NCBI RefSeq assembly: GCF_000835495.1
Contig: NW_015622542.1
Location: 2,626,485-2,690,484 of the forward strand
Direction: 5' to 3'
Length of the DNA stretch: 64,000 nt
Origin: Cladophialophora immunda
Lineage: Eukaryota; Ascomycota; Eurotiomycetes; Chaetothyriales; Herpotrichiellaceae
Shown here one piece after another: positions 33,799 through 44,118 of this stretch (its first letter is position 1; each line of letters begins with the position of its first letter). The notes beneath the pieces were generated by a model, which was given only the letters and a program-made list of their open reading frames with translations, did no database searches and was not told the DNA's origin. The position numbers and the translations under genes are program-made.

Positions 33799-35325
33799 AT
33801 GGAGGCGGACGGTATCCAGCATACAACCAGATCGATGCAGAAAGATGAGTCCGCGGGTATTGCTAGAGAAATCCAGCAAGAAACCAATGATGTGCGAATC
33901 TCTGAAAGGCGCATCCTCTTAAAGTGCGACCTCAACTTGTTGCCGATGCTGTCGCTGCTGTTTATGTGTACGATTCTTGACAGGTCAGTCTCGCCATTCT
34001 CGCCGTGTACTCACGCTGAAAAGTTACGCAGAGTCAATATCGCAAATGCCCGGATACAAGGCCTGGAGAAGGATCTCCACATGCATGGCCAGGACTTCAA
34101 TGTCGTCCTGTTTGTCTTCTTCATCCTGTACATCTTACTAGAAGTCCCTGCGAATATCCTGATCAAGCGGATTCGACCGTCACTTTTGCTGAGCCTCTCA
34201 GTCTTCACCTTCGGTATCGTGACCATGTGTCAGGGTTTGACAAGATCGTACGCAGGCCTCGTTGTCTGCAGAGTCATCCTCGGCGGTCTTGAGGCGGGTG
34301 TCTACCCGGGGTCGATCTACTTGATGACAATGTTTTATAAGAGGCACGAGTTTCAGTGGAGGATGAACATTTTCTACGGCTCTTCCCTTGTCACGGGAGC
34401 TTTCAGTGGCCTTCTCGCCTACGCGATCGCTCATATGGACGGAATCTCCGGCTACAGCGGCTGGAGATGGATCTTGATCATAGAAGGGTTAATTACCATT
34501 GTGGTGGCGATCCCAGCGTACTGGATCCTCCCCGACTGGCCAGAGACGGCAAAATTCCTCACCGAAGACGAACGACAGTTCTGGGCGCAGAGGCTGGCAT
34601 CAGACATAAAAAGCATCGAGATGAACATTTTGAACAAGCAGTCGATCAAGCGTTGCCTCGCTGACGTCAAGATTTGGATTGCAAGTTTCGCATACCTCTG
34701 CATATTGACGACCAGTTATGGGTTTGCATACTTCCTACCCACAATACTCTTGGAATTGGGCTGGACCTCGACCAAAGCCCAAGTGATGACGATCCCCCTC
34801 TATGCTGTCGGGACCGTGGTATGCTTGAGCTGCGCTTTCCTGTCCGATTACCTCAAACACCGATTCTTGTTCGTCTTCGGTGGATGTATCCTCGCCATCA
34901 TCGCATATGCCATTTTGTTGTCATACTTTTCGGTATCAGTTGGAGTGCGTTATTTTGCCCTCTTTATCCTCGAAAGCGGCATCGTCGTGGCGCAGCCAGG
35001 GATTGTAGGATGGTTGAGCAACAATCTTGGCGGCAATTACAAGCGTGGGGTGGGAATCGCGATGCAATTAGCTATCGGAAACATTGGTGGCATCGTCGGG
35101 AGCAACATATATCTCAAGTCGCAAGCTCCAACATATCCAGTTGGTTTCGGAACGGGCGTGGGGCTTCTCTCTGCCGGAGCACTGGCTTCGTGCATTCTCT
35201 TGTGGTATCTCAGACGAGAGAACATGCTGCGGGAGAAGGGTCTGAGGGACTATCGGTACAATCTCCCAGAGGCCGAGCTCAATAATCTGGGTGACGATCA
35301 CCCTGCCTTCAGGTTCTCTTACTAA
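33799..35325 (+). CDS. MFS anion:cation symporter, Dal5/allantoate permease family
   Basis: Predicted 492 aa from exons 33799-33983 and 34032-35325. The 48-bp intron (GTCAGT to TACGCAG) restores TILDRVNIANARIQGLEKDL, the hallmark first loop of the family. It has no stop and is a multiple of three, so the genomic frame reads straight through it. About twelve membrane segments are visible. The motif GLEAGVYPGSIYLMTMFYKR in the fourth to fifth helix region is typical of Dal5-type permeases, which import organic anions such as vitamins, allantoate or carboxylates by proton symport. The substrate cannot be read from sequence. The neighbouring divergent regulator-like gene suggests substrate-dependent control. 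Confidence 0.88.
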   Translation: MEADGIQHTTRSMQKDESAGIAREIQQETNDVRISERRILLKCDLNLLPMLSLLFMCTILDRSVSPFSPCTHAEKLRRVNIANARIQGLEKDLHMHGQDFNVVLFVFFILYILLEVPANILIKRIRPSLLLSLSVFTFGIVTMCQGLTRSYAGLVVCRVILGGLEAGVYPGSIYLMTMFYKRHEFQWRMNIFYGSSLVTGAFSGLLAYAIAHMDGISGYSGWRWILIIEGLITIVVAIPAYWILPDWPETAKFLTEDERQFWAQRLASDIKSIEMNILNKQSIKRCLADVKIWIASFAYLCILTTSYGFAYFLPTILLELGWTSTKAQVMTIPLYAVGTVVCLSCAFLSDYLKHRFLFVFGGCILAIIAYAILLSYFSVSVGVRYFALFILESGIVVAQPGIVGWLSNNLGGNYKRGVGIAMQLAIGNIGGIVGSNIYLKSQAPTYPVGFGTGVGLLSAGALASCILLWYLRRENMLREKGLRDYRYNLPEAELNNLGDDHPAFRFSY

Positions 35326-35531
35326 ACCTACCAGGAACCTGTACACTTGGAATGTGTATCGACTTGCGGTAGACAACAAGCCCAAAAGTGTCGCTTCCAT
35401 CTGGCACATTCATTAAGGGACACAGCCGGTGCGGTTGACCGCATTGTTGATGCTCAAATCAAATAGACCATAGTTCATGATATTCATGTCTCCACGAATT
35501 TCAACTGCTCAATTACACTCGGGTTGCTTGG

Positions 35532-37294
35532 CTATGTCAAACTGCCAATGTATTCCGCACAGAGATGGCATTGAAATCCCGCTCTTAAGGAAGCGGGCTC
35601 CCGAGTCTGCTGGGGTTTGTCGAGTGTCGGTGCTTGCGTCATATTCACGTCGTCGCCCTGCTCTTGGCGTGGAGGTTGTTGTATCCCCTCCCCCAGGTCC
35701 ATCTCTGCTGTTTGGCTTTCTGGATGAAGAATTCGAGGCTGTTCAGCGTTGCGGGCCGGCTGGAGTAAGATCGTATAACCATCAACTTGGTTGACTGCTT
35801 GCGTCTTGTGGGAAGAGACACTGATTGCGAACCATTGTTGTCGTCTCGGTAGTGCTTCGAAGCCTTCGGCTCGGGAGTATCTTCTGTTCAGATCCATCTC
35901 AGCAATGAGCGCAGCAGGGACAAGCGTCAAAATGGGGCTGGGGTATTGTCGATTGCACCCGATACTTTCTTTCCTGCGCTCAAATGGAGACGACCAACTT
36001 ACATGACGGCGCACAATAACTCCAATATCCATCGAGATGGTATCAACCCAGACCAGGTAAGTACCCTTACGGGTTGTCCTGACGTGTGGGGGTCGTTCGG
36101 GTCGGCCTCATCTGAGAGGTCAGGCACCTCATATCGGCTGAGAAAAGAGTGAGTCTGGTCCGTGGCTTGTACACGAGGTGAAGCCAGTGAGAGCATGTCG
36201 ACATATTCCAATATATCATACAAAGACTCATGCGCCTCTGCGGACAGAAGGGAGATCCCGTCAGATACTGCAGCCATTGTACGAGGAGTCAAGGTGTTTG
36301 TCAGAGACTGTGTGAACGGCGTCAACGTGTGGATTGTGGGATGGTGGTTGCTCAAAGGCTGTGTGTTCTGGTCTGAGACATCTGTGGCGAGGATCAGCAC
36401 CACTAGGCAGACTGCGTCAAAATGTAGAAAAATTACCTTCAATATTGCTATTGAGATCTAGGAAGAGCCAATTAAGACTTTGGTTTAGAACATTCTTTGC
36501 AGCCCAGATAAGCCGCTCGAAGCCCTTTTTGCTGTGTAACATTGAAGGGAGACGTAGATTGATCTCTACGACTGCTAGAGTGTCAGTTCCATTTTCAAGC
36601 TCAGACTCGTAGTTCCGGTGCCGCAAAATGGCGATGCAGAAACGAAGAAGAGACGTACGGTATCTCAACTTGACATGTTTGCTACCACCAGAAGGTATCG
36701 GGGTGCCTTGCAGGCCAGCTCGTTCGTATGAATCTTTCGATAGCTCCAGTCTCAGGACTCCTGGTACTCCGAGTCAGCTCAGGGACGTCATCCCAATGCA
36801 ACTCCGAAGCCAAATTATCGCTTCGACCAACTGGTTGGCTTTACATACCTTCCTTCAATGAAAAGACGTTGTCAACACCTGATTCACCTTCTGAAAGCAT
36901 CAGGATGTTTCCTAAGCATCAAAGAGAAGTCAGTCTGCCTGTGCGTAGACTGATCGTAGCCTCGGGAGTTGAGGGCAGAAGACAGCATTCAGGTGGCCTC
37001 ACCTGTTTTTACATACACTGTGAAGAATTCTCCATTGAGTACATCTTCTAGCTTCATAATGACCTTTGCATATTTTACAGGCCCGATGCTTGCGTTCACT
37101 TTCTCCCAAATGAGATGGTAAAGCCCATCGGGCAGAATGACCGCCACGTATTTGTCATATTCATGTTGACGGATAGTGCGCCACGGAGGTTTTTTGGTAG
37201 GAGCCTGCGAGGCAGTAACGTACGATGGAAGTTGACCTGAGGCAACGTTGATCTTTGAGGCTGATGAGGGGGCTTGAGGAAATAGGGGCGGCAT
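35532..37294 (-). CDS. RPP40: RNase P/MRP protein subunit Rpp40 homologue
   Basis: Predicted 440 aa in six exons: 37294-37003, 36911-36849, 36760-36659, 36571-36437, 36381-36003 and 35883-35532. Introns of 91, 88, 87, 55 and 119 bp are all in phase. The spliced chain reproduces the order of human RPP40. It has an N-terminal hydrophobic part, then a segment matching the human GxxxALxxGxxID stretch (GNILMLSEGESGVDNVFSL), then LRLELSKDSYERAGLQG. After that come VEINLRLPS with GFERLIWAAKN, a YDILEYVDMLSLASPRV block like the human DWLGAVFS region, LTWSGLIPSRWILELL, and a terminal QWFAISVSSH. Rpp40 is one of the protein subunits of RNase P and RNase MRP, which process tRNA and rRNA precursors. Conservation is low, as usual for this subunit, and the C-terminal ~70 residues are extra and acidic. 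The start is the first ATG in the open exon. Confidence 0.75.
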
Positions 37295-37674
37295 GTTGCT
37301 AATGGGCGGCTGACTTGGAAGCCAAGAGCAAAAAGAAGGGATGGTCGACAACTCGAACCCGCGAGGCTGAGATATTTGAACAAGGCTCTGATGCGTAGAG
37401 GGCACTAGACTGAAAAAGGTCGGGCTTGGCACAATTTATTATTTTATCCGCAGCCCAGGTTCTCCAAAAGTTCGAGTTTCATTCCTCTTTTGAATCTCAT
37501 CGTTCTGAAATGGAGCATGCAGTTCGCAAGGACTCACCCTCGTCCCTGATAGTTGCTGTCAAGGTTAGCACATCCCTGTCTCCTATTCCCTGTTTGAATG
37601 ATGAACATTATACAATCCAACTCCAAGAACTTGTGTTCTATGAGGAGCAAAATTTATCTCTAGAATTACGCTGA
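37295..37674. promoter_or_regulatory. Upstream region of RPP40 and unresolved 5' part of the neighbour
   Basis: This is the RPP40 promoter side. A rightward ATG at 37510 opens a short frame (MEHAVRKDSPSSLIVAVK) that is followed by a donor-like GTTAGC. It may be the first exon of the rightward candidate gene, but I could not join it in phase. Confidence 0.3.
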
Positions 37675-38884
37675 CTGCCTCTGTGCCCAATCTCCTGTGC
37701 ATTCTGCTATTGTAGAGTGATCGCTGACTTGTTTGAAGGTTATGACAGGTGTTTGACTAACTTCTGTATGCTGCCACGACTGCACAACATCTCTTGAAAG
37801 GTACGAGCTTGCATGCACGTCTTCCTCTTCCCCTTCCCTCGGTGATGACCCCTTGACACGAATGGCATTCCTCAGACTTAATTCATCATGTGGAATCTGT
37901 CTATTACAAGTTTCAGCCTTGTCTGATCCAAGTGCAACCTTTTCTTGTTTCCCAGATTTTTTCTGTTTCGTGGCCTGGGAAGCTAACGAGAAATGCAACA
38001 GGTACTCCTCACCGATTATTTCTTCCCCTTAACCCCCGTACTCTTTCCTGTGACGAAGACTTGAACGAACGGGCGGACAGACTGCGTGTGCGGCTTCACA
38101 CATCTGTAAAAGCAGGACGTACAATCCTTGTGGATGTGATGTGGGCCGTAACACTTGTTGAGAACTCGTCAGCTGAGGACTGCTTGCACAAGACATTGTT
38201 GGATGGTATAAGATATGTGAAGTGATGCTAACGGCGCTGGTTCTAGGTATTTGCGATCCCCTCGTGTCTCTCATCTCGACTTGCATCCTATGATGAACAA
38301 TATTCACACTGTTTGAACCGAGCTTTCGCTTGGAAATGAACGTTAACACTGAAAATTCTGATTTAATGAGGTATGTTTGCCTAAACCGTTACTCTTCCCG
38401 GCCACTCGCTGACAGAGTTGCTAATAGCCTGAAATAGATGCTTACACTTTCTTCCCTTTCACACAAGATCTGAGAGTCTCGGCTGAGCTGACCGATGGCT
38501 GTTTGGCGCAGGTATATTCGCTTTGCTCTACTCAGGTCCGAAGGACAAAGTACTCGAATAGGTGAGAATATGCCTTCTTGTCAATATGTCCATCCTGATG
38601 ATCTCATGTATTTCGCTGTGTTCTTACTGAATTCCCATGTCGAACATATATCACCTTGGAGAACTGAAATGTTGCTTGCTCTTCTCAAACTTGACCCTCT
38701 ACACTGTTCTCGAGACATATATGCTGATTTCCTCTTAGTTCCTCCCGCTGGATGTATTAATGATGGATATAACGGGCAAAGATGCCCCGGGTGTGAATCA
38801 CTGACTTTATTTGACCCTCGTCGCAGTCTGTGGCCGCCTAGTTCTACACCTGGCTCATCAGCATTTTGCTTCTGTAGTGAATAG
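37675..38884 (+). CDS. Unrecognised Cys-rich multi-exon gene, 5' end unresolved
   Basis: I do not recognise this protein. A chain of exons joins in phase without stops: 37675-37748 (partial), 37801-38001, 38081-38205, 38438-38561 and 38662-38884, at least 248 residues. Introns have GT-AG ends, and the first has a TGACTAAC branch point. The visible product is Cys-rich at both ends (LCPISCAFCYC near the start; RCPGCESLTL and FCFCSE near the end), with a hydrophobic middle (RTILVDVMWAVTLVE). The CxxC-type pairs could bind zinc. It faces away from RPP40. A degenerate or rapidly evolving gene is possible; transcript data would decide. Confidence 0.4.
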
Positions 38885-39146
38885 ATAATTATATGCACCT
38901 TGAATATTGATTATCATATGTTGAGAAAGTCTTCCACTTTTAACTCACGAGCTTTGGTCCACAGGATCGTAAGACACGTGATGCTGAATTTCTAAAGCTT
39001 GAGCTTTCCATCGCCTGATCTTATTTCCAGTTCCGTGAAACAAATTTCCAAATACAATCCTCCGCAAATATTCAAGCAGCGCCAGCCTCCACGACGCCCA
39101 TTTCTGCCCAACAGTCCTTCTGTCCTTTCTGCTTCAGAGCGTACAA

Positions 39147-39467
39147 ATGTCTGGCTTCGGTGCGCCGGGTGGCGGCGCGGCCAACTACAAGCCAACACCT
39201 CCAGAGCGCGGCTCCTTTCCTCTTGATCACGACGCGGAATGCAAGCACGTCATCTCCTCCTATCTACGATGTTTGAGAAGACAAAATCCTCCCGGAAGAA
39301 ACAATGAGGAGTGTAGATTACTAGCAAAGGAATATCTCGGGTGCCGTATGGAGAAGGGTCTCATGGCGAAAGACGAGTGGTCAAATTTGGGACTGGAGTT
39401 TGGCAAAACAGCGACAGGAGACCCAAACGCTGCGGGTGCTTCTGGTAGCGACAGCAAGAAGAGTTGA
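39147..39467 (+). CDS. COX19: Cytochrome c oxidase assembly protein Cox19
   Basis: This single exon encodes 106 aa. It has the fungal Cox19 opening (KPTPPERGSFPLDHDAECKH) and a CHCH fold with twin Cx9C motifs: Cys32/Cys42 and Cys56/Cys66. The helix pair is followed by the conserved R-M-E-K-G-L-M-A stretch. The tail is Gly/Ser/Lys-rich. Cox19 is imported into the mitochondrial intermembrane space by the Mia40 relay. There it takes part in copper-dependent assembly of complex IV through contact with Cox11. The start ATG follows a C/T-rich leader at 39120-39140, and length is normal for the family. Confidence 0.93.
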   Translation: MSGFGAPGGGAANYKPTPPERGSFPLDHDAECKHVISSYLRCLRRQNPPGRNNEECRLLAKEYLGCRMEKGLMAKDEWSNLGLEFGKTATGDPNAAGASGSDSKKS

Positions 39468-41225
39468 AGTGTCGAAACAAGTCAGAATGGAGTCTGCACG
39501 TTCGGTAACCGTTACGATTGTGCTGGCCTAATTGCACCAGAATCGAGCCGTCGCCACGAACGGCACGCGATTGACCGTCAACTGCGAATTCAGTGCCGAC
39601 CATCAGATCTTCACGCCTACTCAGATGTTGAATGTGGGTAGGGCGTGAACCACATGCTTTGCCTCGTTGCTCTCCTGAAAGCTGGCGCTCAGACTTCAGA
39701 AACCCTGTCTGTGGTATGCCTGGAATCGAACTTCCTCGTACATTTCTCATCCGAGCAGTCTAGATGGTTCGCCCCGTGGCTTGACTGTCCTTCACCATTT
39801 CAAGCATCGTTCTACGGGCACTTCATGTGATACCGTCCTTGCACGGGGCGCCGAAGCTCGGAAATCGAGACCTCCGCAAATACCAGCATTCGAACGAAGA
39901 TTATCAATGACCGGCTTTCTGCAGCCACTTGCGTTCGAACCGGCAACCTTTCGATTCTGGCTTGCTGCAGGCCTAACTCGAAATGCTGTTTGACTTGGCT
40001 GGATATTAGCTTGGAGTTTCATCTATGCCCGGCGAATACTCCAAATTTGGATACTGCAAGTTTGGCAGAACGTTGAACGCATGTCACGCCATCCGAGCAT
40101 GGTCGGACGTGGCGAGGTGAAGACATGGTGAACGGCAAAAATCAATCGGTGTCTCGGTTCGACACGCGTGCAGAGGCACCCCGTGGTCGATTCTTGCTGA
40201 AGTTCACAGGTGGAGACGATACAAGGATTTGGAGGGTTACGCACACTGCGAGTTTGCAACAGGCCTTGATTCGTACGACTACTTGTTCAATGGTGGCTGT
40301 TTGGGCCTCAGCCTCCATCTGGAAATAGACTCTGTCCTGGGAAGAAACTGGTATGGATATTATGTTCCACGAACAATGGGATTCAACAATAGTGTGGATG
40401 AAGCCTGCTCGGTTCGGGCCAAATTCCGCAGGGGCGTCCCGCAGCCAGCCCTAGCATCTTTGTCCTTACTCGAGGAAGAAAGGTCTGCGATCTGTGAAAC
40501 CTCCCCTCTTACCAGTCCTGAACCTCCTCGAAACACGTTCGCCTTCTCCACAACATAGCGCATAATAATAATGCGAGAAGACTCCATGCTTGCGCATCAA
40601 TTTCAGCACGCACTTCCTGTCTCTGGCTTCTGCCTGCGTGCGCGGAAGGGCACCATGTGACAATGTGGACATCCTGATCCCAGCGTGCGGTTTGCGCAAT
40701 CTCTATCTTGAATATTCCACTAGTGGACGGTCCTTGCGGGCATGTTCTACGTTAAATAAGGCATCCAATGTCTCGCGGCCGATCACAAACCCATGCCAAC
40801 TTGCCATTTGACCTTGGCCGTTGGGGTAGTATCACAAGGCTAGCGTGATTGACTTTGTCGTTTTGCAGGGATGTCAGCAAATTGCTCCGCTAGCGAGGCC
40901 CGTCGGTTGCTGGCAAGATCGCCTGAAACGGCCCCTTGGGCAAAACCCAGACACATATCCTTGAGCGACCTACCTCTCCCAATGTATGGGACTTCAGTCA
41001 GATCGCGCCTCGCTACTGGGCGGAAGCCTCGGGTTCGCGATGGGCGGGAAGAGGTGGTCATATCAAACAGAACTGAATCGGCGCCTTGACTAGTGCCGTT
41101 CAGGCGTGGGCCTGAAGATTCTCCTCGCTATATCCTTCGTCGATGCCCCTCTTCGTGGAATCAATGCAACCAAAGTCCAGTTGGAAAGCGCGCATGGGCC
41201 TCTTGATGTCTGAACTACCGTGAAT
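39468..41225. other. Gene-poor interval
   Basis: About 1.75 kb shows only short frames. Both strands contain runs of 70-110 codons, some overlapping, none with a recognisable motif or a consistent splice chain. The interval includes the COX19 3' end and the promoter of the membrane-protein gene. A decayed gene cannot be excluded, in particular around 40560-41060 on the minus strand. Confidence 0.35.
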
Positions 41226-43514
41226 ATGGCCGCTGAAGCGCCAGGGAACTACAGTCCACTCCCTACGGGAGATGACGACGACGGTGTGGGTGGCCAGCAA
41301 GGACACATCCAAGAAAATGCGCATGACGACGTCGACCACGATGTTGAGAGTCATTCACCACATGATTCAGAAACAACAAACGTGCCTATCATCGAGATAT
41401 CTCCAACCCCTTCGCCTCCCTCGCCTCTTTCGCCTCCCACAAGGCTCAATACCGGGAACTCTGATACTATCTCTTTGTCCCAAACCCTGCCGCGTAAGTC
41501 GTTGGTCTCCGCGTGCCGGCTGCTATCTGACCGAATCAACAGAGCCAGGCGCAAGACCAGCGGTGCAATCACTCGATAAAAGAAGATCCTCCAGTCTGAG
41601 TGGGTGGAAGGAACGCATTTACAGTTCTATCACCCCTTCACTTCACGAAGTGCTGGAACTGAAATGTTCCGATCACAATACCTCGAGAGAGTATAGACAT
41701 CACAAACAACGAAACCGGCTTTTACGATTGACTATTGGTGAATGGTTCAACAGCCTCGTCCTCTGTGTCGTCTACTTTGGCATCCTCTATTCTTATTCCA
41801 AGAAGCAAACCATCAGCGTACCTCAACGCAGAATGTTCAATGCTCTCACAACGGGAGTATCCCTTCTTCTCGGAGTGAACCTGGCGGCATCATTACGCAG
41901 CTACGCAAAGCTCCTCCGCTGGCGAATGTTGGCGGCATGTTACCGACCATTGGAGACCTTCGATCTCGTCATGGGGTGCGATAGCCTCTTGAATGTGATG
42001 AGGCTCCTTTGGAAGGCCCGGAATCAGAGGCGCAGATATCTGCCGTCGAGGACCCAGGTTCTTTGTATCTTATGGCTTCTTGTCCACTTGGCGGTCACGA
42101 TCCTTGTGGGCATCATCGGTCTAAATTACAACTTGGACACTTCGAACGATTTCGTTCTTCTCCGGAAAGGCAACATCAGCATAGTCGACTTGAATGCGCT
42201 TTCGACTGGTGATTATCCAGCTGATTTGGCCGCGGTCCAAGAATGGGGTGTCCGTGGAGAGACCACAAATCCTCTTGACTATGAAAGTGGTGTTGTGGAG
42301 CAGTACCAGAGCTATTTCTCGTCTTGGGACGGTTTCACATTTTACTACTTCCAGGATCAGAACCCAGACGACCCGAATAGCGTTGGTGTTTCTTCCCGAT
42401 ATATTGAATCCCAAGCCTATTGCCAAGACTTCACCGTCACCGAAGGGCTGTATGGCAATCTCTCATACATCATCTACCATGATGGCGAAAAAGACGTCAA
42501 CAGATCCCTGCCAGCAAGTCCTGGGCCAGGAGGGCTACTAACCATCTCTAAGTTGAACTCGACCTGTGGTGACGGGTGTGTGGAGATTCATACTTTCCAG
42601 GCCGCTGCCTACCCCGACGACAATGGCGGTGTTGGTGACGACGACGAAAACGCGGTCGGGACCTATTTTATCTGCAACAATACAGTGGTAAGTTGTACCC
42701 TTTGGATAGGCTGGTTCTCTTCTTCATCTTTCTAGCTGGCACGGCGATCAAATACCCTTCGTTTTCGGTGTAGCTGACCTCTTCGCAGCCTCAAGTCGGG
42801 GACGACTACAGTGAGGTCACTATCGACTATGAAATATATTCCATTGTTGGAAGGATGCTCGCCGGGGCAATTGGGTGGAGTGATAACCCTCCGACCGCCG
42901 ATGGCAAAGAAGAATATGCGGTTTACACGAACACGTCTCAGTTGAGCTTTTCGGGAACACTCGGGCCTTTGGATATGGCCAACGTCATCTCGTCGTTTAC
43001 AATGGGTGCAATATCGTTTATGGACAACTCTCCAGCTATGTATAGGAAGAACATCGCGGGCAGGGACCAGCCATTTGCAGCGCAAGTCCTCAAGGTGACG
43101 TGGAGATACGCGGGTACTATCCTAGCAGTCATCCCATTCATCCACTTTTGCACGCTGGTGGCTGTGATTCTCTGGGCGAACAAGGCGATTATCAAGGATG
43201 ACAGTCATCTTGCTATTGCCAAGGTTTACCACACACTTCTGCGCGAGCTAGGGGACCGTGGGTGTTTGCTCCGTGGTGACGAAATCGTGGCGGTCATGGG
43301 GAATCCACAGGTCGCATATGGATGGCAGGCGAGCAATGAATACGACGGGGCGATGCACGTCGATGTTTTCCAAGGCTTGATGAGGGTGGAGAAAGTGTTC
43401 GCAGAAGGGATGTATGACGGGAGCAGCAAAGTGCATCGCAGCACCGCGAACACTGAGCGGACTGGGAGTGCACGGAAACGCTACCGCGACGTTGACGCAG
43501 CAGACTATTTCTGA
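41226..43514 (+). CDS. Fungal multi-span membrane protein of unknown function
   Basis: Predicted 712 aa from exons 41226-41493, 41543-42687 and 42789-43514 (introns 49 and 101 bp, in phase). A disordered acidic and Pro/Ser-rich N-terminus precedes membrane segments near residues 155-175 (SLVLCVVYFGILY), about 190-205, and about 265-285 (CILWLLVHLAVTILVGIIGL). A large non-membrane loop of about 260 residues follows, with NxS/T sites and several cysteines, suggesting an extracytoplasmic domain. A last membrane segment (TILAVIPFIHFCTLVAVILW) comes before a cytosolic tail. The layout resembles large uncharacterised fungal membrane proteins (DUF3176-like); that link is a family impression only. 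Function is unknown. No signal peptide precedes the first membrane segment. Confidence 0.75.
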
Positions 43515-43801
43515 TCAAATAGGACTACTGCTTGGAACCTCCAGGGGTTTATCAATGACAGCTTTTTGCAACGCAGACGCAGCTTTCCGACGACACGGAA
43601 GAGGGAAATACTCTGGGAGCGAGACTCAAGCAAACGCCTCCATTTTTCCACGTTTCTCCCAACCCTACTCGACTGTCCTGGCCACTAGTGGGAAGCCGGT
43701 CCTGCCCGCTGCACGCACAGTGAGAAAGCTTCCCCCTTTAGCCAAAACTCTCAGCCAGGCATTGATGACCATTTCCGTCCGGTCCAGGGGGTTCGAAGGC
43801 A

Positions 43802-44118
43802 TCACGTCTTTTGCACAGAAGCCCATTTCCGCTTCTTCCCCGTCTGCGCGGTGGCGGGTTCGCTGTCAGCCATGGCAATGCATCGACCCAGGTATTCGCC
43901 GTACTGGGGGTCAAAAGTCAGCCAACTTCTCCCCGAGGGGGAAGGATCTCAAGTCTGGTTGCTGTCGGGAGGAGACGCTGTTGTTTTCTCACCTCGGCTA
44001 ACGCCTGTGGAGTGTCCGTCGGGGCTTGAGGCCCATTTCTGAATGCGTCCTGGCTGTCGACGGTCTTGGGCCGGGCTGGAGTCTCATTGGTAGAAGCGGA
44101 GCTGTGAGAGGTGCTCAT
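43802..44118 (-). CDS. Small two-exon protein of unknown function
   Basis: Predicted 75 aa from exons 44118-43993 and 43903-43802, joined by an 89-bp intron (GTGAGA to ACCCCCAG) in phase. The first exon is polar, Ser/Thr/Pro-rich and disordered (MSTSHSSASTNETPARP); the second gives ALAEYGEYLGRCIAMADSE and a basic end (KKRKW). There is no signal or membrane segment. The good splice signals and stop-free join support a real small gene. I do not know its role. Confidence 0.45.

Noticed and set aside
31016..35325. Secondary-metabolite cluster around the regulator and permease
   Set aside because: No polyketide synthase, peptide synthetase, terpene cyclase or P450 is nearby; flanking genes are housekeeping.
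40560..41061. Possible minus-strand gene remnant (frames around WHGFVIGRETLDALFNVEH)
   Set aside because: Segments look slightly protein-like but no consistent start or in-phase splice chain could be built.
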